Assembly (NCBI GenBank): GCA_022763065.1
Contig: JALEGH010000064.1
Coordinates: 1 to 40,669 of the forward strand
Reading direction: 5' to 3'
DNA from: Alphaproteobacteria bacterium
GTDB lineage: Bacteria > Pseudomonadota > Alphaproteobacteria > Micavibrionales > Micavibrionaceae
Length of the DNA: 40,669 nt
The position numbers and the translations under genes were made by a program. The notes below the pieces were generated by a model. That model was given only the letters and a program-made list of their open reading frames with translations. It was not told the DNA's origin and did no database searches. Positions 25,789-34,222 of the stretch are shown here, piece by piece (positions within the stretch are counted from its first letter, which is position 1; the number at the start of each line of letters is the position of its first letter).

Positions 25789-27159
25789 TTATTTTACAGC
25801 CTTTTTGCCAAGCTTGTTTTTTTGATTTTGTTTCATCTTGCGATATTCACTGGCCCATCCGTTGTGATTTTCTTGACGGGAACGGCCAATACCCATCGCA
25901 TTGGCGGGCACATCCTTATTGATGTTGGAGCCTGCGGCAATAATCGCGCCCTCCCCGATTACGACCGGAGAAATCAGGGTGGAATTGGAGCCGATAAAAA
26001 CATTCTTACCAATCTCACTCTTATGTTTATAAAAACCGTCATAATTGGCAATGATGGTACCTGCGCCAATATTAGTACCTTCACCAATGGTGGTATCTCC
26101 GATATAGGAAACATGTTTGGATTTGGCTCCCGCTTTAATGGTGGAGCGATTGACCTCAATAAAGTTTCCAATGGCCGCGCCCTCCTCAATAGATGATCCG
26201 GGACGCAGCCGTGCAAAAGGCCCGATTTTTGTGCTCTGACCAATTGTCGTGCCTTCAATATGCGAAAAGGCACGAATGGTTGTGCCATCACCAACCGAAA
26301 CGCCGGGACCGATAAAGACATGGGGCTGGATAATGATATCTTGTCCGAAAGTCGTATCCCATGAGAGGGTCACGCTGTCCGGGTCAATCATGGTGACACC
26401 ATTTTGCATCGCACGCGTACGCAGCATAATTTGCGCCATGCGTTCATGCTCGGCCAGTTCCAGCCTTGTGTTAATGCCCCAGACATTCCGCGCTCCCGCC
26501 GTGATAACATGGGTTTCAACTCCATCTTTGGCGGCAATGGCCGGAATATCGGTGAGATAATATTCTCCGGCCTTGTTGTCATTGTTCAATTTTTCGAGCC
26601 AGTCTCCAAGATGTTTGGCCGGGAAGCAAAAATTACCCGCATTGCATAAGGTAATGGCGCGCTGCTCATCACTTGCATCTTTTTCTTCGACAATTTTATC
26701 AAGCGTACCGTTTGATTTTAAAACCATACGGCCCAGCCCGTGCGGATCATGGGCTTCAATAGCCATGACGGATAAGCCGTCCTGAGAGATCATATTTTGA
26801 AGATCGGCGAGATCCAAAAATGGTTCATCCCCCATCAGGACGAGGATTTTGCCGTCGAAACCTTGGAGCTCCTTCATGGCGGGTTTGACGGCGTCACCCG
26901 TACCAAGTTGCTCCTTTTGAATAACGCATTGATGGGGGGCGACGGCATCTTTTACATCACCCATATCAGGCGCGGTGACCACAATAATTTTTTCAGGGTT
27001 CAATTGTTCAACCGTTTCAATAAGCCAGTTGATCATAGGCCGTCCTGCAATTTCATGCATAACCTTGGGCAGGGCGGATTTCATCCGTGATCCCTTTCCG
27101 GCGGCCAGAATGATAACAGCCAAAGCAGAATTTGAATTGGGAAAGTTTTGATTCGTCAT
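25789..27159 (-). CDS. glmU: Bifunctional GlcN-1-P acetyltransferase/GlcNAc-1-P uridyltransferase
   Basis: Acetylates glucosamine-1-phosphate and then joins it to UTP, giving UDP-GlcNAc. The N-terminal pyrophosphorylase domain has ILAAGKGSRMKSALPK with the Gly-rich UTP loop (residues about 18-33), and then LVLMGDEPFL. The C-terminal left-handed beta helix starts at about residue 250 and carries the hexapeptide series (IGPGVSVGDGT, IGDTTIGEGTNIGAGTI), with the acetyl-CoA-binding segment NYDGFYKHKSEIG. The length of 456 residues is typical. It is the first gene of a glmU-glmS operon. Confidence 0.97.
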   Translation of the reverse strand: MTNQNFPNSNSALAVIILAAGKGSRMKSALPKVMHEIAGRPMINWLIETVEQLNPEKIIVVTAPDMGDVKDAVAPHQCVIQKEQLGTGDAVKPAMKELQGFDGKILVLMGDEPFLDLADLQNMISQDGLSVMAIEAHDPHGLGRMVLKSNGTLDKIVEEKDASDEQRAITLCNAGNFCFPAKHLGDWLEKLNNDNKAGEYYLTDIPAIAAKDGVETHVITAGARNVWGINTRLELAEHERMAQIMLRTRAMQNGVTMIDPDSVTLSWDTTFGQDIIIQPHVFIGPGVSVGDGTTIRAFSHIEGTTIGQSTKIGPFARLRPGSSIEEGAAIGNFIEVNRSTIKAGAKSKHVSYIGDTTIGEGTNIGAGTIIANYDGFYKHKSEIGKNVFIGSNSTLISPVVIGEGAIIAAGSNINKDVPANAMGIGRSRQENHNGWASEYRKMKQNQKNKLGKKAVK

Positions 27160-27245
27160 TTCCCCATTTTTAAAGAAATGACGCTCACAAACAAGTCACA
27201 ACATGTAACGCGGTGTGACAGATATGAATAACTTTGAAGTAAAGA

Positions 27246-28184
27246 TTACTCCGCCAGTGCCAATTGCTTATTATGGCTGTCATATCTGGTCATATGCATA
27301 AACAGCGTGCCGTAGGAGGTTTTGACGCGGACCTTGACCGGAATGGCGGGTTGATTTTCATCCATTTGTGCCATCCAGATGGTGGGCATGGTGCCGCGCT
27401 CCTTACCTTGTTCCTGAATAGACATCCAGCCGCGTGGCTTTTCATACCATTTACCGGCGAGGGGTTGTACCTCTACCGTGCATTCAATGGCGGGACCTGC
27501 ATAGACATTCCAGCGGGAGGCCTCAAGAACGTTTTCACCTTTTTGCTTGAAAATCAGCTTGTAACGGCGCTTGCCATCAAAAATCTCGCTTGCGCCTTCG
27601 CATTTTCCGTTTTCGGTAACATTTTCCATCATATTCAGTGCGGCGGTGAGCACATCGCTGGTATTTTCGGTCAGCTCCGAATCGACTTTACGCGGTTCAC
27701 CGTTGCTGTGTTCATCCTTGATACTATATTCACCGAAACTACCGTCTTTACGGTAGGTATATTTCTTGATCTCCAGTTCATCACGGAAGGTTGTGGTGGA
27801 CTGATGTAATTTTGGCATATTGGTTTTGTTTTTGCCCTTAGCTTTCCAGCCGTGACTTTCAAAAGTGCCGTGCCACGGCGCAAGCTTACCTAAAAGGCCG
27901 TAGGTGCGGGCCGAAAGCTCAAGGCTGTAATCATTTTTTTGTGCCAGATCAATATCGAGATTGGCCTGAAGCGCGTGAAGCCCTCCGGCATATACGTCAT
28001 ATTGTATAGCCTGTTGATCGGGTTTAAGGCTTTGGGCCGGCGTTGCCGGGCTTTCGGCATTGGCGGTAAAGGCGAAAGTGATGGTGCTTAAAAAAATCAG
28101 GCTAAGAATACTGACCCACCAGAATAAAAGGTTCAGCGTTCGTACCATGCTTGAACTTTTTGATGCCTTGTGCGGTTTCGTCAT
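27246..28184 (-). CDS. DUF3108-type periplasmic protein
   Basis: A 312-residue protein with an N-terminal hydrophobic helix and a likely signal cleavage site AFTANA (about residue 43), then a mostly beta-strand secreted part. The pattern YDVYAGGLHALQANLDIDL at about residue 64 and the closing segment TPIWMAQ...PVKVRVKTSYGTLFMHMT are typical of the DUF3108 family of envelope proteins, whose function is unknown. GGGAGG lies 5-6 bases before ATG 28184, so this start is preferred although it overlaps the upstream gene by 83 bp. A second Met at 28148 is an alternative start. Confidence 0.82.
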   Translation of the reverse strand: MTKPHKASKSSSMVRTLNLLFWWVSILSLIFLSTITFAFTANAESPATPAQSLKPDQQAIQYDVYAGGLHALQANLDIDLAQKNDYSLELSARTYGLLGKLAPWHGTFESHGWKAKGKNKTNMPKLHQSTTTFRDELEIKKYTYRKDGSFGEYSIKDEHSNGEPRKVDSELTENTSDVLTAALNMMENVTENGKCEGASEIFDGKRRYKLIFKQKGENVLEASRWNVYAGPAIECTVEVQPLAGKWYEKPRGWMSIQEQGKERGTMPTIWMAQMDENQPAIPVKVRVKTSYGTLFMHMTRYDSHNKQLALAE

Positions 28185-29064
28185 TTACGCCTCCCAGATC
28201 TAATGTTTCAACGCCGTAGCTTGTTAATATATGCCGTGCCTCCCAGACAAGCAAATGATGTGCGCAGTTTTTCCGTCCCTCTTCAGACGTCCAGCCAATC
28301 TGGTAAGTCGCGCTGCGTCCATGCCTTATCATTAAAATAGCGGCAATTGCTTTATTATTTATTAACGCCCTGCCAATAATGATAGGGTTTTCTGGTGTCG
28401 AAAATGTGACCAGATTATCCAAAAACTTGGGCGATGGGCCGGGGAACCCTCGTTTTTGTTTATCCAGAGCGTATTTTTCTCTTAACCAAGGGTAAAAAGC
28501 ATCCTCGCCGTCCCATTGAACGCTCAGATTGCTTTTGAGGGCTTTGTTGAGGCTGTTTCGCCATTTTTGTTTGAGCTGCGCGCGCGCGGTTTCTTCCGGC
28601 ACGGTGATATCCCACCACAGAGTTTGGTAGGCAGGAATATCTGGATTATGTTTAAGGCCGCAATTGAGCAGAAGCGTGCGTGCCGCCGGACCATCTGCAA
28701 TTTCGGGGATGATGCGGCGCTTACGGCCAAAGCGCGGCGGGAATTCTTTATTGAATGCTTGAAAAAATCCTTGGATATGGGCGGCGGAGCCAAAGCCGTC
28801 AAACCACAAGGGGCCGCGATCCAAAATCACGCCGTGAAAAAGATTGCCTAAAAATCCAGCCTCTAAAATCTGGACAAGGCCTGCTTCTTTGCCATCAATT
28901 ACAATAAGACCCCAGCGCGCCTTTTGATGATTTGCTGCGCACATTGCACGGGCATAAGGATAGCTTTGCAACAGGGTGGAGCGTTTGATTTGTGAAAAAC
29001 GTTTTTCCCACTCGTCTAAAGATAAGGTATTCCAGATAATTTCTAGAGAGATTTGCATGTGCAT
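28102..29064 (-). CDS. FemAB/GNAT-like acyltransferase
   Basis: A 320-residue cytoplasmic protein with the double-GNAT layout of FemA/B-like proteins. These attach amino acids to peptidoglycan precursors or lipids, or act in exopolysaccharide assembly. Characteristic segments are LQSYPYARAMCA (N-terminal), the LKQKWRNSLNKALKSNL helix, and the C-terminal acyl-donor part AHHLLVWEARHILTSYG and DLGGVNDETAQGIKKFKHG. The aminoacyl or acyl donor is not known. Its 3' end overlaps the following DUF3108 gene by 83 bp in another frame. Confidence 0.8.
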   Translation of the reverse strand: MHMQISLEIIWNTLSLDEWEKRFSQIKRSTLLQSYPYARAMCAANHQKARWGLIVIDGKEAGLVQILEAGFLGNLFHGVILDRGPLWFDGFGSAAHIQGFFQAFNKEFPPRFGRKRRIIPEIADGPAARTLLLNCGLKHNPDIPAYQTLWWDITVPEETARAQLKQKWRNSLNKALKSNLSVQWDGEDAFYPWLREKYALDKQKRGFPGPSPKFLDNLVTFSTPENPIIIGRALINNKAIAAILMIRHGRSATYQIGWTSEEGRKNCAHHLLVWEARHILTSYGVETLDLGGVNDETAQGIKKFKHGTNAEPFILVGQYS

Positions 29065-29189
29065 GACTGGCGTTGTGTTTTGGTCATGTTCTTGAAGTCC
29101 AACATGATATCATGCAACGTGACATAGAGATGATGATCGCGCAACTTTTTGTTAAAGCGAAAATTTTTTAAGTAGGGGTTTATTAGGCA

Positions 29190-30017
29190 ATGCAAGATAT
29201 TATTAACAAGGCATGGGAAGAGCGTGGGGACATTAACACCGACACACATGGTGATGTGCGTTATGCGGTGGAAAAGGCGTTGGCCGATCTTGATAGCGGT
29301 AAGGAGCGCATCGCGTATAAAGTTGATGGCAAGTGGCAAGTGAACCAGTGGTTGAAAAAAGCGGTCCTGCTTTCTTTTCGCCTGAATGAAATGCACTCTA
29401 TTCCCGGTGGGCCGGGGGCATCCTATTGGTGGGATAAGGTGCCGTCCAAATTTGATGGCTGGGATGAGGAAAAATTTAAAGAGGCTGGCTTTCGCGCCGT
29501 TCCGAATGCAATCGTTCGTCACTCGGCTTATATTGCGCCGAATGTTGTCTTGATGCCCTCTTTTGTGAATTTGGGGGCTTACGTTGATGCAGGCACGATG
29601 GTTGATACATGGGCAACAATCGGCTCTTGCGCGCAAATTGGTAAGAACTGTCATATCTCCGGCGGGGCAGGGATTGGCGGTGTGCTGGAACCGCTTCAGG
29701 CCGGTCCTGTCATTATTGAGGATAATGTTTTTATTGGTGCTAGGTCTGAAGTGGCCGAGGGCGTGATCGTGGAAGAGGGCGCGGTACTTTCTATGGGTGT
29801 TTTCATCGGGGCGTCGACCAAAATTATCGACCGCGAAAGTGGTGAGATTTTCCAAGGCCGCGTCCCGGCCTATAGCGTTGTGGTGCCGGGGACATTACCG
29901 GGCAAGCCCCTGAATGACGGTTCACCGGGGCCAAATCTGGCCTGCGCGGTTATCGTGAAACGTGTGGATGCCCAGACCAGATCCAAAACAGCCGTCAATG
30001 AATTATTGAGAGAGTAG
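29190..30017 (+). CDS. dapD: Tetrahydrodipicolinate N-succinyltransferase
   Basis: Transfers a succinyl group from succinyl-CoA to tetrahydrodipicolinate, two steps before DapE in the lysine/meso-DAP pathway. The N-terminal helical part is followed by the left-handed beta helix with hexapeptide repeats ([20 protein letters not shown], shown in part) and the family segments [17 protein letters not shown] and ARSEVAEG. The length of 275 residues is normal. It is transcribed from the intergenic stretch 29065-29189, divergently from the FemAB-like gene. Confidence 0.97.
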   Translation: MQDIINKAWEERGDINTDTHGDVRYAVEKALADLDSGKERIAYKVDGKWQVNQWLKKAVLLSFRLNEMHSIPGGPGASYWWDKVPSKFDGWDEEKFKEAGFRAVPNAIVRHSAYIAPNVVLMPSFVNLGAYVDAGTMVDTWATIGSCAQIGKNCHISGGAGIGGVLEPLQAGPVIIEDNVFIGARSEVAEGVIVEEGAVLSMGVFIGASTKIIDRESGEIFQGRVPAYSVVVPGTLPGKPLNDGSPGPNLACAVIVKRVDAQTRSKTAVNELLRE

Positions 30018-30042
30018 ATTATTGAATTAATTTGTAATAGTT

Positions 30043-32124
30043 TTAGGCAACGATGAGGGTCTCATTCGTGAGCATCATATCAACATCCATGCCGGTGACG
30101 CCATTGATGACGGCGATATCGGTATAGGATGAACCACCTGCGGTTCCATTGGCATCAATCGCAATTGTTGTGTTGCCACCGGATTCTGTGAGCTGGACAA
30201 AATCATTAATATCACTGGTGCCAAGAACAAATCCGATAAGAAGATCGCTAATGTCCAAGGCATCCCCGTGCGCTTCGGAGAAGTAATTGATTTCATCGAC
30301 GTCATTAAAGGCATTGGCAGAATCAAAAACGAAAATATCTGTTTCATCACTTCCATAAAGTGTGTCCAAGCCGTCCCCATCAACAAGCGTGTTGGTATAA
30401 GTTGTCGAGGTCGCGACGATGTCGGCGCGCGCTTGAATATCTGTTGAGGAAACAACACTATTATAAAGGGCAAAATCGGAAATTTGACCGTCGAAAAAGT
30501 AATCGGTACCAGAGGCAGATTTTCCATCATGAAAATGGGTGCGTCCATTGACATTACCGATACCATTGGCTCCACTGTGCGAGCTTAAGCCGATTGTAAT
30601 TGCTCCCGTGCCTACAACACCACCGTCTAGATATCCGGTCAGGGTGCTGTTAGCTTGATCTAATACGAGGGCCGCGTGATATGTTGTGCCTGCCGTGATG
30701 GCCGTATTGATTGTAAAGGGTCCCCAATCTCCAGAATCTACACCATTAAAATAAAGATTACCGCTGTCAATATAGATGACAAGCGTGTTGGACCCGCCAC
30801 CTTCTTCAAAGAGAACCTGACGGCCAGTTGTAGAATTTGCGGTAAAGACCATTTCTATTGTACGGGCGTTATAGGGGCCACTGGTGTTGATGGCGGCATC
30901 ATTTGGAATGGATAGCAGGCTGGAACCTTCGAAATCTATGGAGCTAGAGCTGCTCAAATATTGGTCCGTATCATCCAGAGTATAGGTGCCTGACAGGGTA
31001 CCATTAACTGTAGCCCCTAAGGAGCCGTAATTGGTGATTGTCGTGCCGCTTGTTTCGTCCATTTTGTAATAAACAATAGGGTTGTCCGCTAATATTTCCG
31101 TGGAAAGGCTGTTCACGCTTGTACCTTGAGAAGAGGCTGTATCAGCGTAAAGTGTGTCATCGCCTGCGCCGCCATGAAGTTCATCACTACCGCTTCCTCC
31201 ATTTAAAACGTCATTATCTGTATCACCTACGAGGATATCATCACCGTCGCCGCCATCTATGATGTCGACACCACTACCACCGTAGAGGATATCGTCACCA
31301 TCGCCACCATCAAGTGTGTCCGCTCCTGCACCGCCAACAAGCTTGTCATTATCCGCATCGCCAAAGAGATAATCAATACCGTTGCCACCATGCAAAACGT
31401 CGTCACCATCACCGCCTGTGATAATATCATTATCATCATGACCATTAAGCTTATCGTTTCCGGCACCACCATGAATTTCATCATCTCCGGTGCCGCCGTG
31501 AATCCGGTCATTCCCCGTTCCACCATAAAGACGGTCATCGCCGCCTTGACCCTCAATTTTGTCATTATCACCTGCACCATAGAGCAAGTCATCGCCATCA
31601 CCGCCAAAGATTCGGTCATTTCCTGCACCTCCTGTGACCTTATCGGCTCCGGAGCCCAGATGAATCCGGTCATGTCCAGCCAACCCATCCAGTACGTGGT
31701 CAGTACCATCATAATTGCGGTAGGTATCACCACCTGCAGTTAATGCGGTTGTAACGGGTGTGAACTCGCTAGCTGCCGGATCGGAAGCATCAAAAATGAA
31801 ATCGCTATTTACAATATCAACTGTTGCGCTTGCGCTTTTGAGCAGGCTATCACTTGAGAGATAATTTCCGGTATTAACGTACTTGTCATTAATTTTCACG
31901 GATTGAATTTCAATCGTACGTCCACCTTCGGCAAGAGCATCGTTGAACGTAAAGGAAAGAGATGTTGGAAGAGACCCTCCGTATGAAATAGTCACAGAAA
32001 TTGTCGAGCCCGAGCTTGTAATGGAGTGCGTTGAATCCAAAACGCCATCGGCCCAGATTTCCAGTGACGGAATGTCGGTGCTATATACACCGAAGGCTTC
32101 TATATCTAGCGTATAGCTTGGCAA
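30043..32124 (-). CDS. Secreted RTX calcium-binding protein with LamG-like insert
   Basis: A 693-residue protein without an N-terminal signal, expected to leave the cell by a type I secretion system. Residues 1-105 resemble calcium-dependent xylan-binding modules (CBM36/60 type, with LEIWADG and IEIQSVKIND). Residues 147-326 hold 20 consecutive RTX nonapeptides (GGxGxDxLx). Residues about 350-560 look like a concanavalin/LamG domain starting PIVYYKMDETSG. Residues about 585-693 resemble a T1SS C-terminal secretion domain (DIFVFDSANAFNDVDEI). The start is TTG 32124, with GAGGG 9 bases before. No transporter genes are in the window. Its ligand is probably a polysaccharide, by inference. Confidence 0.88.
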   Translation of the reverse strand: MPSYTLDIEAFGVYSTDIPSLEIWADGVLDSTHSITSSGSTISVTISYGGSLPTSLSFTFNDALAEGGRTIEIQSVKINDKYVNTGNYLSSDSLLKSASATVDIVNSDFIFDASDPAASEFTPVTTALTAGGDTYRNYDGTDHVLDGLAGHDRIHLGSGADKVTGGAGNDRIFGGDGDDLLYGAGDNDKIEGQGGDDRLYGGTGNDRIHGGTGDDEIHGGAGNDKLNGHDDNDIITGGDGDDVLHGGNGIDYLFGDADNDKLVGGAGADTLDGGDGDDILYGGSGVDIIDGGDGDDILVGDTDNDVLNGGSGSDELHGGAGDDTLYADTASSQGTSVNSLSTEILADNPIVYYKMDETSGTTITNYGSLGATVNGTLSGTYTLDDTDQYLSSSSSIDFEGSSLLSIPNDAAINTSGPYNARTIEMVFTANSTTGRQVLFEEGGGSNTLVIYIDSGNLYFNGVDSGDWGPFTINTAITAGTTYHAALVLDQANSTLTGYLDGGVVGTGAITIGLSSHSGANGIGNVNGRTHFHDGKSASGTDYFFDGQISDFALYNSVVSSTDIQARADIVATSTTYTNTLVDGDGLDTLYGSDETDIFVFDSANAFNDVDEINYFSEAHGDALDISDLLIGFVLGTSDINDFVQLTESGGNTTIAIDANGTAGGSSYTDIAVINGVTGMDVDMMLTNETLIVA
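31147..31686 (-). repeat. 20 tandem 27-bp units encoding RTX nonapeptides
   Basis: The DNA repeats with a 27-bp period in frame, each unit coding GGxGxDxUx with variation. It is a coding repeat, not a CRISPR or satellite. Confidence 0.9.
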
Positions 32125-32323
32125 ATTGTGTATCCCTCTAACGTTTTCCCAAAAAGCATTTCTTTAGGACTTCCCCACTATTCATAATATCAGAATGATA
32201 TTGATAAAATATTAAGGTGGTAAGGCAGAGGGTGTGTTATTTAAGGTACTGATTTATAAGAAAAATATGAGGTGAGGAACTTCAAATTGACTATTAAGCC
32301 CGAAGGGCAAGGGAGCGAAAAAA

Positions 32324-32344
32324 TGGGGCCGAACGGAATCGAAC
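32324..32344. repeat. attR-like site (displaced tRNA 3' end)
   Basis: The sequence TGGGGCCGAACGGAATCGAA plus C repeats the T-arm and acceptor 3' half of tRNA-Ala (39529-39549), differing at two bases. Identity ends at 32345, where the tRNA copy continues into the anticodon arm. This marks the far end of the element. Confidence 0.8.
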
Positions 32345-32395
32345 TCACTATACAACCATTTGTTATTCAATAAATATATTGGTAAAGCATTAAAA

Positions 32396-32416
32396 AGTAC
32401 CCCCGATAATACCCCC
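32396..32416. repeat. Arm-type integrase repeats, left end
   Basis: AGTACCCCC (32396-32404) and AATACCCCC (32408-32416) match the TACCCC repeats beside the integrase gene at 39361-39402. Paired arms near both att sites are expected of tyrosine integrases. Confidence 0.6.
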
Positions 32417-32574
32417 AAACACATAAGTCACCTCTATTTTTTCTACAGTAACATCCCAAAAAAGGGTGGGGTAGTATTTATTTTAAGGCTACCCCCTACC
32501 CCGGAAAATGCCTCAAGTTTTTTAATAATGGTATAGCTAAGAAATTATACTGTTGCGTGTGTGAGCGTTCGTAT
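32417..32574. other. Element left-end stretch with no visible gene
   Basis: About 160 AT-rich bases between the arm repeats and the 45-residue gene. A GTAGTATTTATTTTAAGGCT block and a CCCCACCC/GGGGTAG-like C-rich patch near 32466-32500 are the only notable elements. I see no reading frame. Confidence 0.4.
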
Positions 32575-32712
32575 TTACCTTTCCAGCTCTTTCGAGATGT
32601 AAGCGTCCATTAGATCATAAATCGCTTGTTTTTGTTCTTCTTTGTCTAAATTCATTAATGCTTGGACAGAGTTTTGTAAGACAGTTAGGGAGTGTTCGGT
32701 TGAATAATCCAT
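32575..32712 (-). CDS. Short ORF of 45 residues, unknown
   Basis: From ATG 32712 to TAA 32575 the protein reads MDYSTEHSLTVLQN and then LDKEEQKQAIYDLMDAYISK, ending in Leu-Glu-Arg. It is helical and acidic, with protein-like composition and normal codon use for the element, but the ribosome binding site is weak (AAAGG 10 bases before). It could be a small regulator or partner of a neighbouring gene. I do not recognise it. Confidence 0.5.
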   Translation of the reverse strand: MDYSTEHSLTVLQNSVQALMNLDKEEQKQAIYDLMDAYISKELER

Positions 32713-32785
32713 TATTTAAGACCTTTCTTCGTTATTAAGTCGAAGAGAAGGGTATTGCTTCAAGAGTCTTGATGTCAATTAAAAA

Positions 32786-32833
32786 TTGATCTAACATACT
32801 GAAATACATATATAAAATGCAATTTTGCATTTT
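32786..32833 (+). promoter_or_regulatory. Promoter and palindromic operator of the HEPN-like gene
   Basis: TTGATC (32786-32791) and TATATA (32809-32814) are spaced by 17 bp. They are followed at once by a perfect 9-bp dyad AAAATGCAA-TT-TTGCATTTT (32814-32833), placed over the likely transcription start. It looks like a repressor site for one of the element's XRE-type proteins or for the product itself. Confidence 0.55.
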
Positions 32834-32863
32834 GTATTCAACATATTTTTATCTGGAATTGAG

Positions 32864-33277
32864 ATGTCTGTTATTGCTGTTAGTTACGATGATATAGCTA
32901 AAGCACAGCTTGAAAAGTCTATTGACCTTTACTATGAGGGAGATTTTATTTGTGCCTATACTTTATCTGCGGCATCTGCTCAAATCCTTGATGGGATACT
33001 TAAAGAAGCTGGTCAAAAAACAATATTCGAAGACTTAAGACAAAGTATCGCCTTTCAGTTAAATCAATCTGAGAAAGAGGTGGGTGATAGTTTGCGATTC
33101 CACCGAAATGCGTTAAATCATTTTACGCAAGATACTGAAAACTTTTCTCTTAATTCATTAAATACCTCAGTGGCGATCTCTCACGGGATTTATAGCTATT
33201 ATCAGATCACTCAAGAAATGACTCCTAAAATGGAGAAGTTTAAAAGTGTAATAGCTGAACACGCTGAAGATTTATAA
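32864..33277 (+). CDS. HEPN-like protein (R-x4-H), element cargo
   Basis: A 137-residue all-helical protein. Near residue 80 it has RFHRNALNHF, where Arg81-Asn82 and His86 form the R-N-x3-H signature of HEPN nucleases. The N-terminal half (LDLYYEGDFICAY-like, then SAASAQILDGILKEAG) matches the helix pattern of small HEPN proteins that I know as uncharacterised homologues in Proteobacteria. The start ATG 32864 has GGAATTGAG just before; the frame is open to 32825 with a TTG. It is the only plus-strand gene of the element and has its own promoter and operator. A toxin or defence role is inference. Confidence 0.65.
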   Translation: MSVIAVSYDDIAKAQLEKSIDLYYEGDFICAYTLSAASAQILDGILKEAGQKTIFEDLRQSIAFQLNQSEKEVGDSLRFHRNALNHFTQDTENFSLNSLNTSVAISHGIYSYYQITQEMTPKMEKFKSVIAEHAEDL

Positions 33278-33302
33278 TATTTTTTTCATTAAGCTTTATT
33301 TT

Positions 33303-33485
33303 TTAAGAAACTGATCTTAGTTCATCAACTTGGATGTTTTCTTTTCCAATTTCTTCGCCAAAGATACCAGTAATGTAGAAATCAAGAAGTGCGGCTAGGC
33401 AGCGTGTTTGCTCTTGGCTGATATCATTGCTGTATCTCATAAGTCGTAATGTTCTTCTAACTGTTAAGATTTCGTGTTCTTCCAT
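33303..33485 (-). CDS. Small protein, unknown (60 residues)
   Basis: Start ATG 33485 is fixed by GGAGG seven bases upstream; the frame is open to 33536 but unsupported. The protein reads MEEHEILTVRRTLRLMR, then a helix with CLAALLDFYITGIFGEEIG and an acidic end. It is helical and may be a small dimeric partner or antitoxin-like protein. It is convergent with the HEPN-like gene (25 bp between stops), so if it is an antitoxin the arrangement is unusual. No family recognised. Confidence 0.55.
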   Translation of the reverse strand: MEEHEILTVRRTLRLMRYSNDISQEQTRCLAALLDFYITGIFGEEIGKENIQVDELRSVS

Positions 33486-33669
33486 TTGTTTGCCTCCTAT
33501 TTTCTCTGACGTTAGCAAGGAGTTTTTTTTCGTCAATGGAATAAAAAATAAAGAGTAATTTTTCTACTATTTTAAATTACTTGGAATATCCAAAGTATTT
33601 CTTCTCTTGGCTTTTGCCAAAGCAGCGTTCAAAAGTGGTTTTTTGAAATTTGGATCGTGTGATTAAGGA

Positions 33670-33888
33670 TTAACTTTGATGTGAATAACTTTCGCTGGCG
33701 TGGTCGATGGAGATAGATTTTACATTCATCACTTCACGTTTTTCAGATAAGTCCCGGAGAACATTTAATAGGGCTCTTGTTGAACAAGAAGCTAATACCC
33801 TGGTTGTTCTTCGTTTATAGTTCCCGGCAGCATCTTTGTCGATAAGCCTTATCGTAACATAGAATGGAAACAGTTTTTTTCTAGCCAT
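33670..33888 (-). CDS. Small basic protein, unknown (72 residues)
   Basis: MARKKLFPFYVTIRLIDKD then a KRRTTRVLASCSTRALLNVLRDL helix region and a polar tail. It is basic with a strand-helix outline, so nucleic-acid binding is possible. It follows the XRE-type gene by 49 bp in the same direction. No family recognised. Confidence 0.5.
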   Translation of the reverse strand: MARKKLFPFYVTIRLIDKDAAGNYKRRTTRVLASCSTRALLNVLRDLSEKREVMNVKSISIDHASESYSHQS

Positions 33889-33937
33889 ATGGGTTTCTCA
33901 TAGTAAAAAGCACATATTAATGTTTAACGGATTGATT

Positions 33938-34222
33938 TTACTCATTTTTAACTTGCTCCATAGGTTTTGGCTTTAGAGAAGACGTGTTGTACGTGTCAGG
34001 TATTTTAACGAGTTCTAATCTTCTACAAAGTCTATCTGCCCAACAGTATAGAGCGAACATAGATGGGTTTTTGGTTCCACATTCCCATTTATTCAAAAGT
34101 CTTTCGGCAAATCCTAGTTGTTCACCTAAACGCCTGAGTGAATAATGATTTTTCTTACGCCATTTGGCCAAAGGTATAATCAATATTTCGGCGTATTCTT
34201 TGTATCTATTAGGATGGGTCAT
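33938..34222 (-). CDS. XRE-type helix-turn-helix regulator
   Basis: A 94-residue protein with a helix-turn-helix in the middle: NHYSLRRLGEQLGFAERLLNKWECGTKNP (residues about 26-54, shown in part), where the first three helices of an XRE/Cro fold are visible. A helix with SMFALYCWADRLCRRLEL then follows. It overlaps the preceding XRE-type gene by 14 bp, so the two are co-translated. Probably a repressor or control protein of the element. Confidence 0.75.
   Translation of the reverse strand: MTHPNRYKEYAEILIIPLAKWRKKNHYSLRRLGEQLGFAERLLNKWECGTKNPSMFALYCWADRLCRRLELVKIPDTYNTSSLKPKPMEQVKNE

Noticed and set aside
29043-29855. Minus-strand frame of 270 codons
   Set aside because: Antisense to dapD, with a His/Asn-rich implausible composition.
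31147-31686. Regular 27-bp repeats resembling an array
   Set aside because: They are in frame and encode RTX nonapeptides; no spacers or constant repeat sequence, so not a CRISPR.
32324-32344. A second tRNA gene
   Set aside because: Only the T arm and acceptor 3' half are present; it is an att remnant.
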